Below, piece by piece: positions 1-13,100 of a DNA stretch of 64,000 nt. The DNA is from Chaunax sp. Z400 (lineage: Eukaryota; Chordata; Actinopteri; Lophiiformes; Chaunacidae), in the NCBI GenBank assembly GCA_037577475.1, contig CM075188.1:4498501-4562500 (forward strand), written 5' to 3'. The position numbers and the translations under genes are program-made. The notes beneath the pieces were generated by a model. It was not told the origin of the DNA. It did not search any database and worked only from the letters and a program-made list of their open reading frames with translations. Every line of letters starts with the position of its first letter. The first letter of the stretch is position 1.

Positions 1-1
1 T

Positions 2-3000
2 GCTCAGGCCCTGGAGGCCTCTGTGGAACTATCAGCACAATCCAGTAGTGACCACAGCTTTAAGGGGAAACGTTTCCTCAAGAACACCACATCTGCAGCT
101 ATGAACAACGCCAACACTGCTGCTGTTAGGCCTCCACAGCCAAGAGCTGCTGAGGATGTGGTTCCTTCGGTGGGTTTGGAGACAAAGAGAGCAGTGAGTG
201 GTGTGAGTCTGGAAAGTGATGAAGAGGACATGAGGAAACTGCTTGGAGACTTGTTTGATTCAGTAGACAACCGCCTCTTAATACCTGGGAAACCTGCATC
301 AATAAGAACATCAGACAAGGTACCATTCATCTTTAAACCTGGAGCTGTTGCTTGTTTTGGCACAGTCAATACATGCCTTAGATAGGCATGCTGTACTGTA
401 TATTCATATTTTCAGGATGTATGAGGGAAATGCCATCAGTCCACTTGTCCCTGGTTCTTTACATATTATAGGATGGTTTTTCAGATTTGTTTATAGCAAA
501 TATCCAGTTATAAATATCAAAAATACACACAAATTTAGATTTCTTTCCACACACATTGAGGTGAGCGTCAGTATCCTAGCGATATAAGAACCATGTTTCT
601 ATTGTTGCTTAATTCAAACTGGCCTGTCGTAGTATTGCTTTTATGCTTCGGTTGAAAGTGTAATATTATCAAGGACACTGTTCAAACCTGATCATCCAGA
701 TCTGTCCTGGGTGATCCCACCACAAGGGGGCAGCTCTGAGTCCGGCTGTTCACACATGGCAGCATACGTTGTAATGCGTCTCCAGTGACCGTTTGTGATC
801 AGATCTCACTTTACCACACATGCAAACAAACTCATACATCACCGGAACAAACAGACAATGTTTTTTACACAAAAAAAGGTCATAAGAAGGATCTTGATGA
901 ACCTTGGGCCTGACAAAGTTCTTTCACTTCAAAACAATGCTATGCTTTTGCTCTCTTACAGATGTTTGGCAAAGGCAGTCAGAGGGTCTACTCCCCACCT
1001 CCTCCCACTGCTGTCGCTCCCTCATCATCCTCCGACACATCCGCACCTCGCTCCCCTACCCCTCCGTCTTGCCACAGTTCTCCATTTCGATTCATCAGTC
1101 AGGCTCATCCCCATTTCAGCCCCTCTGTGCTCTCTCCATCACCCTCTCCTCCCTACGTCTCTTCATCTTTTTTGGGGAGACTGAATTCCCCTCATAATAG
1201 GGCAGGGAGCCCACAGCGTTCCCTCTCCTCCATGTCAGGCCGCAGTGAGGTGCTCTCTCTGGAGGAGCTCTTTCCTGTAGGACCTGGCTCTGAAGGTCCC
1301 CACAGTGAGAGGAGTGCAGTTTCCTCTGAAGGTGAGGGAAGTCAGATACATCAGGGAACATTGGAAACACAGCATTTACTGTTACTAAGACTAAGAGTCA
1401 GTAAGACTTAGAATCAATAATGTTCACCTTTGTGTGATGCTCAGCCTTCATTTAGGAGGGAACATGATTTGTTCATTAAACATGTTTTATTCTCTCCTCA
1501 TCTCCTTGATTGACAACAAGGCACATAAATCATCCCTCTGTAGAGTTAGTATGTGGCATCATGTATGACAACCTTTTTATTTAAATGTATAGACACTTGT
1601 GGCCAACCGATGTGGATTTTCAAAGGGCAAAATAATAAGATTTTGTTGCAGGAAAACATAGATTGCAACCGAAATCACCCCCACCATGGCAAAAAAATAT
1701 TGAAACTGTTGGAAATGAACAACTTTATGAAAGAGGAAAACTGTTAAACTGATTATCTAAGTCAATGAAATGAATACATTAAAAATATTTCTGGATGACT
1801 GAACATCTTTCTCAGTGTAATTAATAAATAAATATGGAACTGATCAAACTAATCATAAAAATTCTAGCTGGGAGCAAAATTAATATTATTTTTTTTAGCT
1901 ATTATTTTCCAGTTGGGACTTTTAAAGCATTTGAATCTGACCCAGCAGCCTGGACTAGTTCTAAATAGGAATGGTTGTTACATTCCCTAGGATGTTGCAC
2001 GTGCCTAGTGTATAATAATAAATAATGTGCTGATGACTGGTCTGTCATTTCTAATATTCTGTTATGATCTTGTGATCCTGCAGACTTCAAGATAAAAGTG
2101 ATGACATTGGACGACCTTGTGCCTGCTAACCTTGGATTCAGGGAGGAAACACCAGGAAAGGAGGTGAGTCATGAAAGCAGGTCATTAAATATAGTGGAAC
2201 AAACTAAACATACAAAGTAGTGTGCAGTATATAATATTAGGATGTGTGTCTATTGCAATGATCAACTCCATTAAAAAGCTTTATTGTAGTTTTGGCCACT
2301 GTCAGAGTATCAATACTTATTCAATACAACGTGCTTTTAACAATATAATGTCTACATGGTATCAGAAGTACGAAAGCTATTAAAAAAAACTTAATCTCCA
2401 ATTTTCAACCCCAGGCTGCACTGACTTTAACAGTATTATGTGTTTATGTGTGACACTTGGGATGGAATTAAGAGCAGAAAATGATGGAGACGTTTCAAAT
2501 ATTGGTGTCATGACAACTTTCATTTGTAGCCATTATGAATTGTTTCTAGCCAGATTATTTTAAACCTGCATTGCTGATGTTTATTTTTTTTCTATAGTGT
2601 GAGAAAAACATTTCGCCCTTTGGCTGCTAAATGTTCCACAATGTTCACCAGCTATTGTTGGATGTTCAAGTGAAAATGGAGTGATGATCAAGTCCTCTCC
2701 ATCCTTACTGTATCCCATGTTCAGATGTCTGTATTCCCCATAGCAGAGAGGCATCAGCCAAAGGACTGGCACTTGGTGTCACCGTCATACAGTCATGCTA
2801 CTGTCGGCTACTCATACTCGTCCCTGTATGGTGGTGGTGTTACTGATCCTCAGCAGTTTTATTACAAACCGCAGCAGAAGGAGCTTCAGAGATGCCTGAG
2901 ACAAATGTAGCTTGTGTGGAATTAGCTTAAGCTTCTGAAAAGCTATTTGATTCAGAAAACAGAGACACCACCACGCTACTAGCTAGACACAACTAGTAAT

Positions 3001-6000
3001 GCTGCCACTTGTTGCACTACCACACAACACTTCTTTACAAAAAACAATAATTTGATTAATGCAGCCGATACTAATGATCTAAAAAGCAAAACAAAAAGTG
3101 AACTTTTTTTTTTACAAGATCTGCACGTATATTTAAACTGAGGTAGAAAATAACGTCAGCGGTTTTAGTTACAAGTAACTGTGTTCAGCACTAAATAACT
3201 ACAGTAAATTCATTTCTGTGCTCAAGGAATGATCATGATGATTAAGTTTAAAAAAATGTTTCACTAGACCTTTTATTCATACAGGGGCTGACCACAATAA
3301 ATGAAAACACATTTTTGATGTGGATTTTAACTGATCCACAAAAATCAAATGGCCACATTAGAATTACTTCATATTTTAGTTGTTGACTTTGTATTAAATC
3401 GTAGATCTTTCTACACTTGATAATTTTTAGAATGATAACTAAGATTTTAATAGTCATTCTTATCTGACACATCCATTAGTTTAGAAAATGTCTGATTGAT
3501 AAATGCTTCTCTCTTTTTCTTGGGGAACTCTTTGAATCCCCTGAAGGCCAAACTCGGTGCCCCTCCTGCATCCCTGAACAGACAGCAACTGCTAAGAATG
3601 AATGAGGAGCAGCAGCAGCAGGAGCAGCAGCAGCAGCAGCAGCAGGAGGAGGTGGTGCTGGACTACCGAAGTGACTTTGAGAGTGTGAGCAGGACAGAAC
3701 CAGATGACAGTGCCAGCCTGGTTTCAGAGCATTTGCAAGTTCATGAAGATGAAGAGGAGGTGGTGTCAGAGGTCAGACAGGAGGATACAGGCATGTCGTG
3801 TGTGAGGACAGATGAAGATTTCTCGAGATCTTTATCAGACACAAGTCGCTCCAACACCCCACCGACCTCAGATCATAGTCAAACACTCAGCAGAAGCAGG
3901 GGCTCCAGATCCTCGGGATCACGCAGCAGCCAGACGTTTTCTCGCCAGTCTAGGAGGCGTACTTCAACTAGAAAGGCTTTAAAAGATGCAGCAGTACAGA
4001 CTCAGCCTGATCTACTGCTTAACACAAGGCCCACTGGTTAGTCTGCCACACGTGGCATTTATTTATTTAATGTGGTAGAGCCACCAATCACCTTAGAGCT
4101 CAGAATGCCTGTTTGTCATGCTCCTTCTGTAGGTGTGGCTACTTTTGGACCCGCAGTGGACATGACCTACATGGATCCCACCCCAGTGGTCGCTCATACT
4201 CTTGGTGCAGAAATGGTGGAAGGTAAGACCCAATTCAACAGAACAAAGTACAGCATAAATACACAGAGAAAAATAAAAAGCACTGTCTACCCCTGCCAAG
4301 GCTCAATTTTAAAACAGGAAGCATTAGAAAGTTTAAAACCAATGCCTGGATCCACACTGTAACTAAAACGTTTGAGGAGAGCCGTTTGAATTTGGTGCTG
4401 TGTCGCCATCTATTGGTGAAATGCTGTTGAATTTTGCAGGGTTACTTTTTGTCATTGATTCAAACTATAATAACAAACTTTACAAACAAACAGAAAATGT
4501 TTTACAAATACCCTACAAGTCTAACAAAGACATGGTTACCTGCAAATACAAAATCCCATTAGCAAACTAATGCATTTTATTTGCAAGTACAAAATGTACC
4601 CATGAAGCAAACAGACCACCTTAGTAGAGGTGAACTGATTGATCAGTCGACCGAATTAATGGCGTTGAATTTAATTAAAGGCTTATTGAGCTGTGACCGA
4701 TGACCGACTGAGCAGTCTCAGTGTGGTCGGATCTGTGCTGGTTCACTGCACACACACAAGCATGAGCTACAAACATGTCATCACCAGCACGGAATTATTT
4801 TCACTGTGAATGAAGAAAACACAAAGTTCATAATATTAATATCTGGACACAAAAATAAGCCCCAGAGGAACAACCTTGAAAATGTTCAGAAAAAACTTAA
4901 TCTGACACTTAAAAATAATCACAGGAACATATTCAAGAAGCCAACGCAAGCAGAGCGGCTAAAGCTAGAGTGACGGCACAGAGCCAACCATGAGCTGAGA
5001 AAAGGACAAAAGTTGTGAGTGACAGTGAGTGCTTGTTTATGACATGTGTTAGATGAGAGAAGAAACCGACTATCTGCTTCAGTTTGTGAAGAAAAACTTT
5101 CCATAATGTTCAAGTGACAGCATTAGGCCAGGATATATACTGACACACAGCAGCCAGAGATATTTCACCTGTATAGAGATGGTCTTCTCTCAGAACCTCC
5201 GGGTTGTGTAGGAAGTAGTCCAAAATGAATGGTGGTCTATAGATGAAGGTTTCTGCCAACTTTCATTGTGTTTTCGATACAATAGGTTGATACAATAAGT
5301 ATAAGTCCATTAAATAATTTTTTGCGGCTTCAATTGTTGTGAATTAGCTTTCTGTAGATAGTTGTGACATCACACACCACGAGACACTTCACAGCGCTTT
5401 ACTTTAATAGTGGGTGGAATATCTCCACCATTTCATTAGCAAGATGTACATTTGGCTGTTAAAAACAAAGGTCCTCCTGGTCCTCTTTGTAGAGACTCCA
5501 GGCGACTTCAGGGAAGGGTGTCCTGTTTCAGTCAGTAAATCCTTAACTGACCAATCAGCATTCACTAGCAGAATGCTAGCGGTTTGTGGGAAAGATCTAA
5601 AAAGTTCACTTCTGATATATATGATACTCAATTGATATTGATATTGAGTTTTTTTTGTCTAGAAGTATGTGAAAATAATTATGTTAGCCGTTTAGCTCCA
5701 TTCACTCCCATTCATTTAGGACTCCTTCATGAAAGCCCCTCTGGGTGAACTGCAGCCGATTTCTGTACAATGGAATTAATGAGGAGTGGACAGGCTGCAG
5801 GACAGGATCATAACGGCTGTGCGACAACTCTTCTTCTTTCTCTCTCAATTTGCTGGCGGAATGCAAATAGACTTAAGTTGCATACTGTAGCGTGGGTTTA
5901 AACTAAGTGACCAAAATAATATTGGGCCCCAGACGGGAGATTTATAAATTAAAAATGCTAACCTGTACATGAATAATTTGGTCTGATAACCTGGAGAACT

Positions 6001-7555
6001 CACCCTTGCTACAAAAGCACACAAAACAAAGTCAAAAGATCAATTTAAATTCATCAGTTAAGTTATATTCAAAGTAAATTGTTCTTTTAGTTCAAAGTGT
6101 TAATGGGGATGTGTGTGTGTGTGCTGGTTAGGGGCATTTGTGGAGTTCAGTGTATGAGTAGTGTTTGTAGGGAGGTTTTAATGTCAAAGGGGGGGGGGAA
6201 TGTGGTTGTAGAGGCAGGAGAACAGGGGCAGCATGGAGAGTTTTAAAACAGGAGACTTAGCTTTCTTAGCTTGGTATCTTCCACCGTGGACATGGGACCC
6301 TAATCTGTTCCAAGCAGGTCCAAAGAAACATGAGGATGAACGGACGAGTTCCACCCACTCCAGGGATCAGCAAACCCAGTATATCCACTGGTGTTTGTTA
6401 CTCTCACTCCTCACTAGTTGTCCTCCTCCTTGTTGCCTTTGTTTGGTTTTCCCTCTCCTTTTTGCTCACAGGTGACTCTAATTGATCAACTCTGAGGTGC
6501 CTGCTGTGCCACACCCACTTCCTCATAGGTTTCACCCATTGCAGTGCAGGAAGGGAGCAGACAGCTGTCTTCAGCTGATTGCTACACTACCGCCACCTAC
6601 TGTACAAGAGTGTATAGCATCATGTCACACAACAACCTCAGGGTGCCTTGTTCTGTTTCTGTAGGCCTTTCAGATATTACAGATATTATTACCTGTTCAA
6701 ACTAAATACTACACTTAAATTTAGTCTGAGTTTTAAATAAATACGGTTTGTCCTGTAACCTGTTTCACTTTGATTTTGAGATCTGTAATGCATCAAAATG
6801 TCTAAAAGTGAGCAGACCTTTGTTAGATCTTTTGTTTGGTTGTGTACTTGCATTAAACCAACTGTTTCCAACCATGTTTCAAACCCAGAGAAATCAGTCA
6901 TTCTATTCACGCCGCTTTTCATTTCATCTGTTCACCTGATGCTAGAAGTTCAAGGTCAGAGAAAGGAAGGAAATCAGTGAACGTGACTAACATGTGAATA
7001 AGTTTAAAACATGACCTCGTCTGTAAACATTTCTGTCTGACGTCAGATTCATTAGAAGTGGTTTTTGTTTACAGTGAAGACAACAACTCCCATGATCCCA
7101 CACAATGTATATCTTGTTTTTATTGAGAGCGGCAGAAATTATACCTACTGTTTACCATTTACGAGTGTGTTTCCAATGTCTGCCCTTTAGCTCTCAGCAC
7201 CTTCAATCCAGCTGCATTTGCTGTCAACGAGTTGCTGAAGCAGCAACTTGCCATGATAAGGCGGTTCATCGAAAGCAGCCGATACCTTCACTCCAGCCTG
7301 GTGCAGAGCCTGGAACCACCAAACTACAGATACGCCACGCTGGAAGACACCAAGGAGGTAACCCATTCATATACACACAATTACTGTGTGTGTGTGTGTG
7401 TGCATCAGAATTTTCTGAGAGCTTTAGATAATTCACACACACACATTTGTCTCTGATGCTTTCTTCCACAGTACATTCGTAAGTTTTCCAGACTGAAGAC
7501 GGAGGAAGCCTCAGAGGAGGTGCTGCAGGAGATGAGGGTCTCCCATCATGTCTGA
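2..7555 (+). CDS. C19orf44: C19orf44-like protein, 3' part (partial at 5' end)
   Basis: Seven coding exons: 2-319 (cut by the window edge), 962-1331, 2084-2163, 3547-4036, 4133-4222, 7191-7357 and 7472-7555 (TGA). All junctions are GT-AG and phases agree (0,1,0,1,1,0), giving 532 visible residues. The first visible exon carries a DSDEEDMRKLL-type acidic segment (here ESDEEDMRKLLGDLF). Exon 2 is Ser/Pro-rich and low in complexity. Exon 4 has a polyglutamine run, then LDYRSDFESVS and a Ser/Arg-rich stretch. The last three exons are the best conserved: YMDPTPVVAHTLG, FNPAAFAVNELLKQQL and PPNYRYATLEDTKEYIRKF. I recognise this C-terminal block as the vertebrate C19orf44 family (DUF4614 type), whose human member is about 650 residues, so roughly 100-150 N-terminal residues lie upstream. 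Function is unknown; most of the protein looks disordered. It runs tail-to-tail with akr1a1. Confidence 0.75.
3607..3651 (+). repeat. Coding CAG/GAG microsatellite (polyglutamine tract)
   Basis: Within exon 4 of the C19orf44-like gene a run of CAG codons interrupted by GAG encodes Glu-Glu, four Gln, Glu, seven Gln and Glu-Glu. It is in frame and likely length-polymorphic. It sits just before the better conserved LDYRSDFESVS motif. Confidence 0.85.
4223..7190 (+). other. Large intron of the C19orf44-like gene
   Basis: This 3-kb intron lies between the YMDPTP exon and the PPNYRYATLEDTKE exon. I see no coding exon in it. It contains AT-rich unique sequence, a short G run near 6189 and a (GT)n near 6112. 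Open frames at 6233-6664 and 6689-6980 have no recognisable similarity. Confidence 0.5.
7385..7402. repeat. (TG)n microsatellite
   Basis: Nine TG dinucleotides lie in the short last intron of the C19orf44-like gene, with a shorter CA run at 7434-7444 just before the final acceptor. The intron is only 114 bp, so length changes here would alter a large fraction of it. Confidence 0.85.
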
Positions 7556-7631
7556 CCACTGCTCATGAATATCCTGGATTACTGAACCACCACATGTGCA
7601 ACATAACAGAGACGCTTGCCAAGTCTTTCTT

Positions 7632-7796
7632 ATTAAAATACATTTTATACATAATTTTATACTTTGAGAAACAATATTTTTTGCCTCTTTACATGAATTG
7701 TTTTATAATTTCAGTGTGTGATTTGAATGAGATGACCTCAGCTATGATGTCATTGATATAATAATGAATTCTGTTGAATGCATTTGTTAAAATAAA
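7632..7796 (+). terminator. Candidate poly(A) signals of the C19orf44-like gene
   Basis: ATTAAA at 7632-7637, about 77 nt after the TGA stop, and a canonical AATAAA at 7791-7796. Either could end the transcript. Chosen on hexamer identity and distance only. Confidence 0.45.
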
Positions 7797-9260
7797 TCCC
7801 AAGATGTGAATGTCAGCGTTTAGAAATATGGAAACGTTTCTTACCTGAAAGAACATTGACGTGTTAACAAGTACACTTAATCCACAAGCCATGTAAATCT
7901 GAAACAATATAATACCTTTAATTGATTTTCTTTAATGTTATTAAATTTAAAAAACCTTTGTTATGATGATTGACACAGTACACGTTGTCAAAACGATGGA
8001 CATAAACTTCAGCATCAAAGAACATAGTGTTTGACTCCAGATTGATGGACGTGTGATTTGATGAATATTCCTTCATCCTACAACTAGGCTGGTTTACAAG
8101 AGCCTGGATTCTTAGATCTAGTCTGTGCATGGATGGGTACACAATATCATATATATAAGAAATGCATTACACCTACTAAACCCAAATATTAGTGCAGCAG
8201 ATATGTCATGAAAGTTTGTTCTGTTAATTGTTAAATTGCTATGTAACAGTCATTTTCAGGTGGATCAAGTCAGTGAATGAGGGCTACTCTTAGCAGACTA
8301 TTATATGGGTGATTTGTGAACCAAGGGGGGAAATCCTAGCAGAACAGACAAAAATAAAGAAGAAATCATGTTTCAACTTATTTAAATACTACTGACAATT
8401 CAAAATATTGTCCGTTTGAAACTGACAACAACATGCTAACAAATATATATGGCATAAATCATTCCTTCATATTTTCTCGGTGAAATAATACCAAGTGTTA
8501 TCAGTTCACATAAACATTTTATTATTCACAGTTAAAATGAAAATCTTGGAGGATGTGTGATTAGCATCCTCGCTGACTGTTATAGATGAAGATCCCATAG
8601 AGCGTTAGCTGCAGTGAGATTTTCTCTATTTGTCTGTCTTTGCCTCCTTCGTAGAAAGAACAGTCTGGAGGTGAAGTGCAGTCTGTTGCTCCTAGTCTCA
8701 GGGAAGGAATCCAGTCTGGATCAGTCAATTAACTGAGCCATTATACGGGTGTTTATGTTAAAACAGGATTCATATTTCTATAATGTGACAGTAAGAGTGT
8801 GATAACATGTAAATGACCACTTGGGATCCACAGTTCTAAGAAATTTCAAATGATGAACAGTGATTCAGCATTTATGAATGAAATCTGGGTCCTAACACTT
8901 TTTTAAAGTCTATGATTGATTAAGACAAACGTCCAAAGGAAAGCTTTTGAATCACTGAGTGAAATCAGAATGGATTTATACTTCCAAAGACCAATCAACT
9001 TTCAAATTGGTATTGAAATGATAAGTATTTAATTTTATTTATTAAGCCCAGGACCAGGGCACTGCAGTAGCAGTAACCGAAAAGGTCTAAATATGACACA
9101 CTATAGGAAACACTTAGTGCTTACGACATTAATACATTGTGTATTTTAAAACTCAGGGTGATGTTCGTTACGGTGTGATCAGCTGGTGATATGGATCAAG
9201 TGGAATTACATTGCATTAGACAGAATTAATTATGATCTGCAAAATACAACGAAGTATTGG
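7797..9260. other. Intergenic, no gene seen
   Basis: AT-rich sequence between two convergent genes. I find no exon-like homology on either strand. The minus-strand frames at 7689-8142 are short and look random. Confidence 0.5.
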
Positions 9261-9267
9261 AGCAACA

Positions 9268-9532
9268 ATGAGAAAAAAAATATCTCAAGAATAAAGTTGT
9301 AATATTACAAGATTCAAGTTGTAATTTTACAAGAATTAAGTTGTAATTGTTTGAGAATAGTCATAATATTACAAGAATAAATTTGTAATTTTATGAGAAT
9401 AAAGTTGTAATTGTTTGAGAATAAAGTTGTAATTTTATGAGAATAAAGTCATAATATTACGAGAATAAAGTTGTAATTTTACCAGATAAAAGGTGGAATA
9501 TTGTATTGAGTAAAGTTATATTATAAGAATAA
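9268..9532. repeat. Imperfect AT-rich minisatellite
   Basis: About ten diverged copies of a 22-28 bp unit built on GAGAATAAAGTTGTAATTTT and its variant with CATAATATTAC. Units differ by substitutions and small indels, as expected of an old tandem array. It lies between the two convergent genes. Confidence 0.8.
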
Positions 9533-9961
9533 AGGTCTGCTCACAACAATACCTTCAGTTGAATCGTTGGCGTATAAATCATAATTTGGTCGGGTTGGTT
9601 TGGATTGCTTCAGGTTGTTTGTTGATGGTGTTAAGATTTCATAGCTGGTTGCAGTTTTAATTTTATGTATAATGTTTCTACTTCAGAGGAAGAAAACTTG
9701 ACTGGTTGTTGTGAGACGTGTCAGTTGATCTGATGGATGGTGGTGCTGGAACGCCACCATTTATGGGCTTATTGGGTTGCTGAGTCAAGTGTGCTTCTAG
9801 TGGTATAATTAAGTATCCTGGTTTGGTCTGGTGTTTGACCTCATGTCACACTGGTTTGAACATTTCTACACCAGCCAAACTCTAATTACAACACCACCGA
9901 GGTTCATTCACAAATGATCAGCTTTATAAATAAAGATTTCTACAACTGCAGCAACAAAAAC

Positions 9962-9967
9962 TTTATT
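9962..9967 (-). terminator. Candidate poly(A) signal of akr1a1
   Basis: AATAAA on the minus strand, about 195 nt beyond the akr1a1 TGA stop. It is the first canonical hexamer I find downstream and would give a short 3' UTR. Confidence 0.5.
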
Positions 9968-10160
9968 TAAAAAGAACCCCATACAGTATGTGGACAATCA
10001 CACCTATGTTTGATCACCAATAGCTCTAAATGTTCTAATAAGAGCAGGATTTGATCTCATCATGAAGACACACTCCAATATCTGGATCTAGGAACATCAG
10101 TGATGTGGTGTTGGTTGGGTTGTTGAAGGCCCAAACTGAGGTTGTGTAGACAGAGTGTCG

Positions 10161-13100
10161 TCAGTAGGGGTCGTTGAAAGGGTAGTAAGGATGTCCTGCA
10201 TCCCTGGGAACACGGCGTCCTTCCACCTGCAACATCCAAACCACAGTCATCATCTCCAGTAACGTGCTTATGTTCACCTGTTAAACCTGGCAGATAGAGT
10301 AAGTCTAACCAAAGTTTAGTAACACAAATACACATCATGGAGAGGAGACATTTATTGGGAAGGTCCTGTTTACATAAACTTCAGTGATATCCAATAACCT
10401 GGATGGACCTGCAGACCCTGCTGACAGTTCATTGAATTGTGTGGGGTGGTGGATTTCTACGTGGCTTTTTACATTTATGGCGCTGGCTAATTTGACTGCT
10501 ACCTTAAGTTTTCAGGCTCTCCTTTTTCATTTGCCACTAAGTGATCCATGATGCTAATGTCAATAGATGCTTAGAGTTAAGAGCCTAAAGAGAGATAAAC
10601 AAGTTGGTGGTGATTTAATTCTCCACTCACAGCAGAATAAGCTCAAACAGATGACCTCATGAATGGGCGCCGATCAAACATCAAACTGTGGAAATAGTGA
10701 TGGAAATGTGTCTGTTCTGTTTCATCCAGCTGTTTTTATACAGATGAATGTAGGAGATTCTAATCATCATGTAATATAATTACTCAAATAATCATGATCA
10801 GGAGATTAAGTAATCATTGTGATAGACTTAGTCTTTCTTTTGTTTGTTGTCTCATTTTTAATATCTGACATTTTGCACCATTATCCTGGGTCTTTATATT
10901 TGGTTTTACTGATGCAGAATAAAGAAAAGCTTTATCATCACAGAACACTACCTCTATTTAATTCATATCTGGACCTATAAGGACAAGGATGACTAGAACC
11001 TGACTGATGTACTATGAAGGAAGGTATCCAGGTAACTTCTTTGTGATGACAGCTGTAACGTCCCAATCAACCCATACTTCGAAAGGCGGATACATTTTAT
11101 CCGAGGTATGCTGTCATCAGAATTTACACTGCACCTCTAAAGTGCTCTGAGCAGGTTATCTTAGTGTTGAACGTGACGTGACCCTATCTATACATTCACA
11201 CAGATTCACATACATTCCTTTTATAGTGCAGCCTTCAGTTGTGATCATAGGCTCCTATTGATCAACAATTCATAAACTGAGCTAGATGAGACATTAAATA
11301 TCCCAGCAGACTGTAAAATTAAAAGAGAACATTATCTATCCAACCATGAGGGATCAGTATATAAAGCCGACTCACGTGGACCATTGGTACGATGTAGCGC
11401 CAGCCTTTGTTCAGTGCTGTAATTCTCTTCATTTCCTCCTCCTCAAGGGTAAAGTCAAACACCTGACCACCGACAAAATGAAATCAACACATCACAACCC
11501 ATAACATCCTCAACAACTGTTAAGTTGTACCACAAATGCGATGCACAAGTGTACATCTAAGATTTTAAAGGGACAGTTCACCCTGATCCTTGTGAAGGGT
11601 GGATGTAGCTAGTCTTTCATCCACGAGTAGATGTGGATGTAGTTTGGTAGAAAGCATAGTTCCCACATGACCTTGCTCACAAGATCTGTGGATTATCTCC
11701 AGAAACCGGGTCAAGATTTCTCTGAAAAGACATTGCTTTTGTTTGTTTTTTAAATTCATTTGTTTTAACACTTTAATCACCACGTGTGCACATCTGCCTC
11801 CATTACAGTATATTCAAGAGAAGGCATATTTATCTAAAGGTGACGTCTCCAAAACTCTACAACTCCCATCAAAACAAGGATCAGGATCCACCGCCACAAG
11901 TGCAATTCATTAAAGACAGACACAAAGAAGTTATTTAAGTTGTCTCTTTAAATTGATATTCTTGTTAATTACATATCTGATAAAAAGTTCAATTTTCAAA
12001 CTAGAATAAATAGATATAATGCTGAAAATTCCCAAAATATTTCTAGTAAATGGGAGAAACAAACATAAAGTTTTGTGAAAAAAAACCAAAACAGTTTTTG
12101 AGTTTTGCCCCTGAAATCCTCATCTGAGACAAAACCCACCCAAAACTAAATAGATTTTGAGTTATGCTCCAGAAATGAAACATGACAGTGGCAGGGATAA
12201 TTATCTAGATGGATAAACAGCACTAGAAGAAAGTGGACAAACTGGGGTGACCTGTCCATTTGAGTTCTTAAAGGAAAAACTGAACTATAAAAAAGATATT
12301 CTAAAATTCTGGAGAAAAAAACCCCATCTAAAGAATAGTAACATGGTTTATTAATAAACAGCTGAGTGACTTTGACTCACCTGGATGTTCTCTTTGATAC
12401 GGGACTCTGTCACACTCTTGGGGATCGTTACCACTCCTCGTTGTGTCTGCCATCTGCAAACACAACACAGTTTACTTGAAATGAACCGTCACTAGCAGTG
12501 TTGAGGAGCACCGAGTTACACATAATTAAATTAAAAAACAAATGTCATTGGAGTCTGTTACAGTTGCTGCTTCAGGGCCAGGATGACTTGCCTTAATTAA
12601 AGGAAACATGAATTCTGCTCGAAACTAACAACTTGTGAAGGAGAATGTCAGGTCATCAGTCTGTGAGCTGAAGCTCAAGCACAACTCGGTCATGCAGCAA
12701 GACAATGATCACGAGTAGAAGAGTAGGTCCACCTCTGATTGGCCCAAAAAGAATCAAATTAAGGTTTTGGAGAGGCCTACAGTTTTTTTTTATGAGATAC
12801 ACACAAAAGTAGAAGAAATCAGGACAAGGCCAACACTTTTTTTAAATTTCCTTTTCAACTAATAAGAATAAGAGTTGCAGATATTCAATAATTACAAATC
12901 CAAGCAAAAATATGAATAATTAAATTGTGACTAGTCAGCTTACAACTGAAAACCACTGGATTTACTATGTTTTTACTGTTTTACTTTGAAAATGTCAAGA
13001 CCTTTTGAAACATAGATAAATCTAACATAGTCCTTGAGTGTCTGTTAGGGTAGCAGTGTCATCACCTCAGGACAATCTGAGCTGGGGACTTTTCATATTT

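Noticed and set aside
7266..7559. 97-codon minus-strand frame
   Set aside because: Antisense shadow of the last two exons of the C19orf44-like gene.
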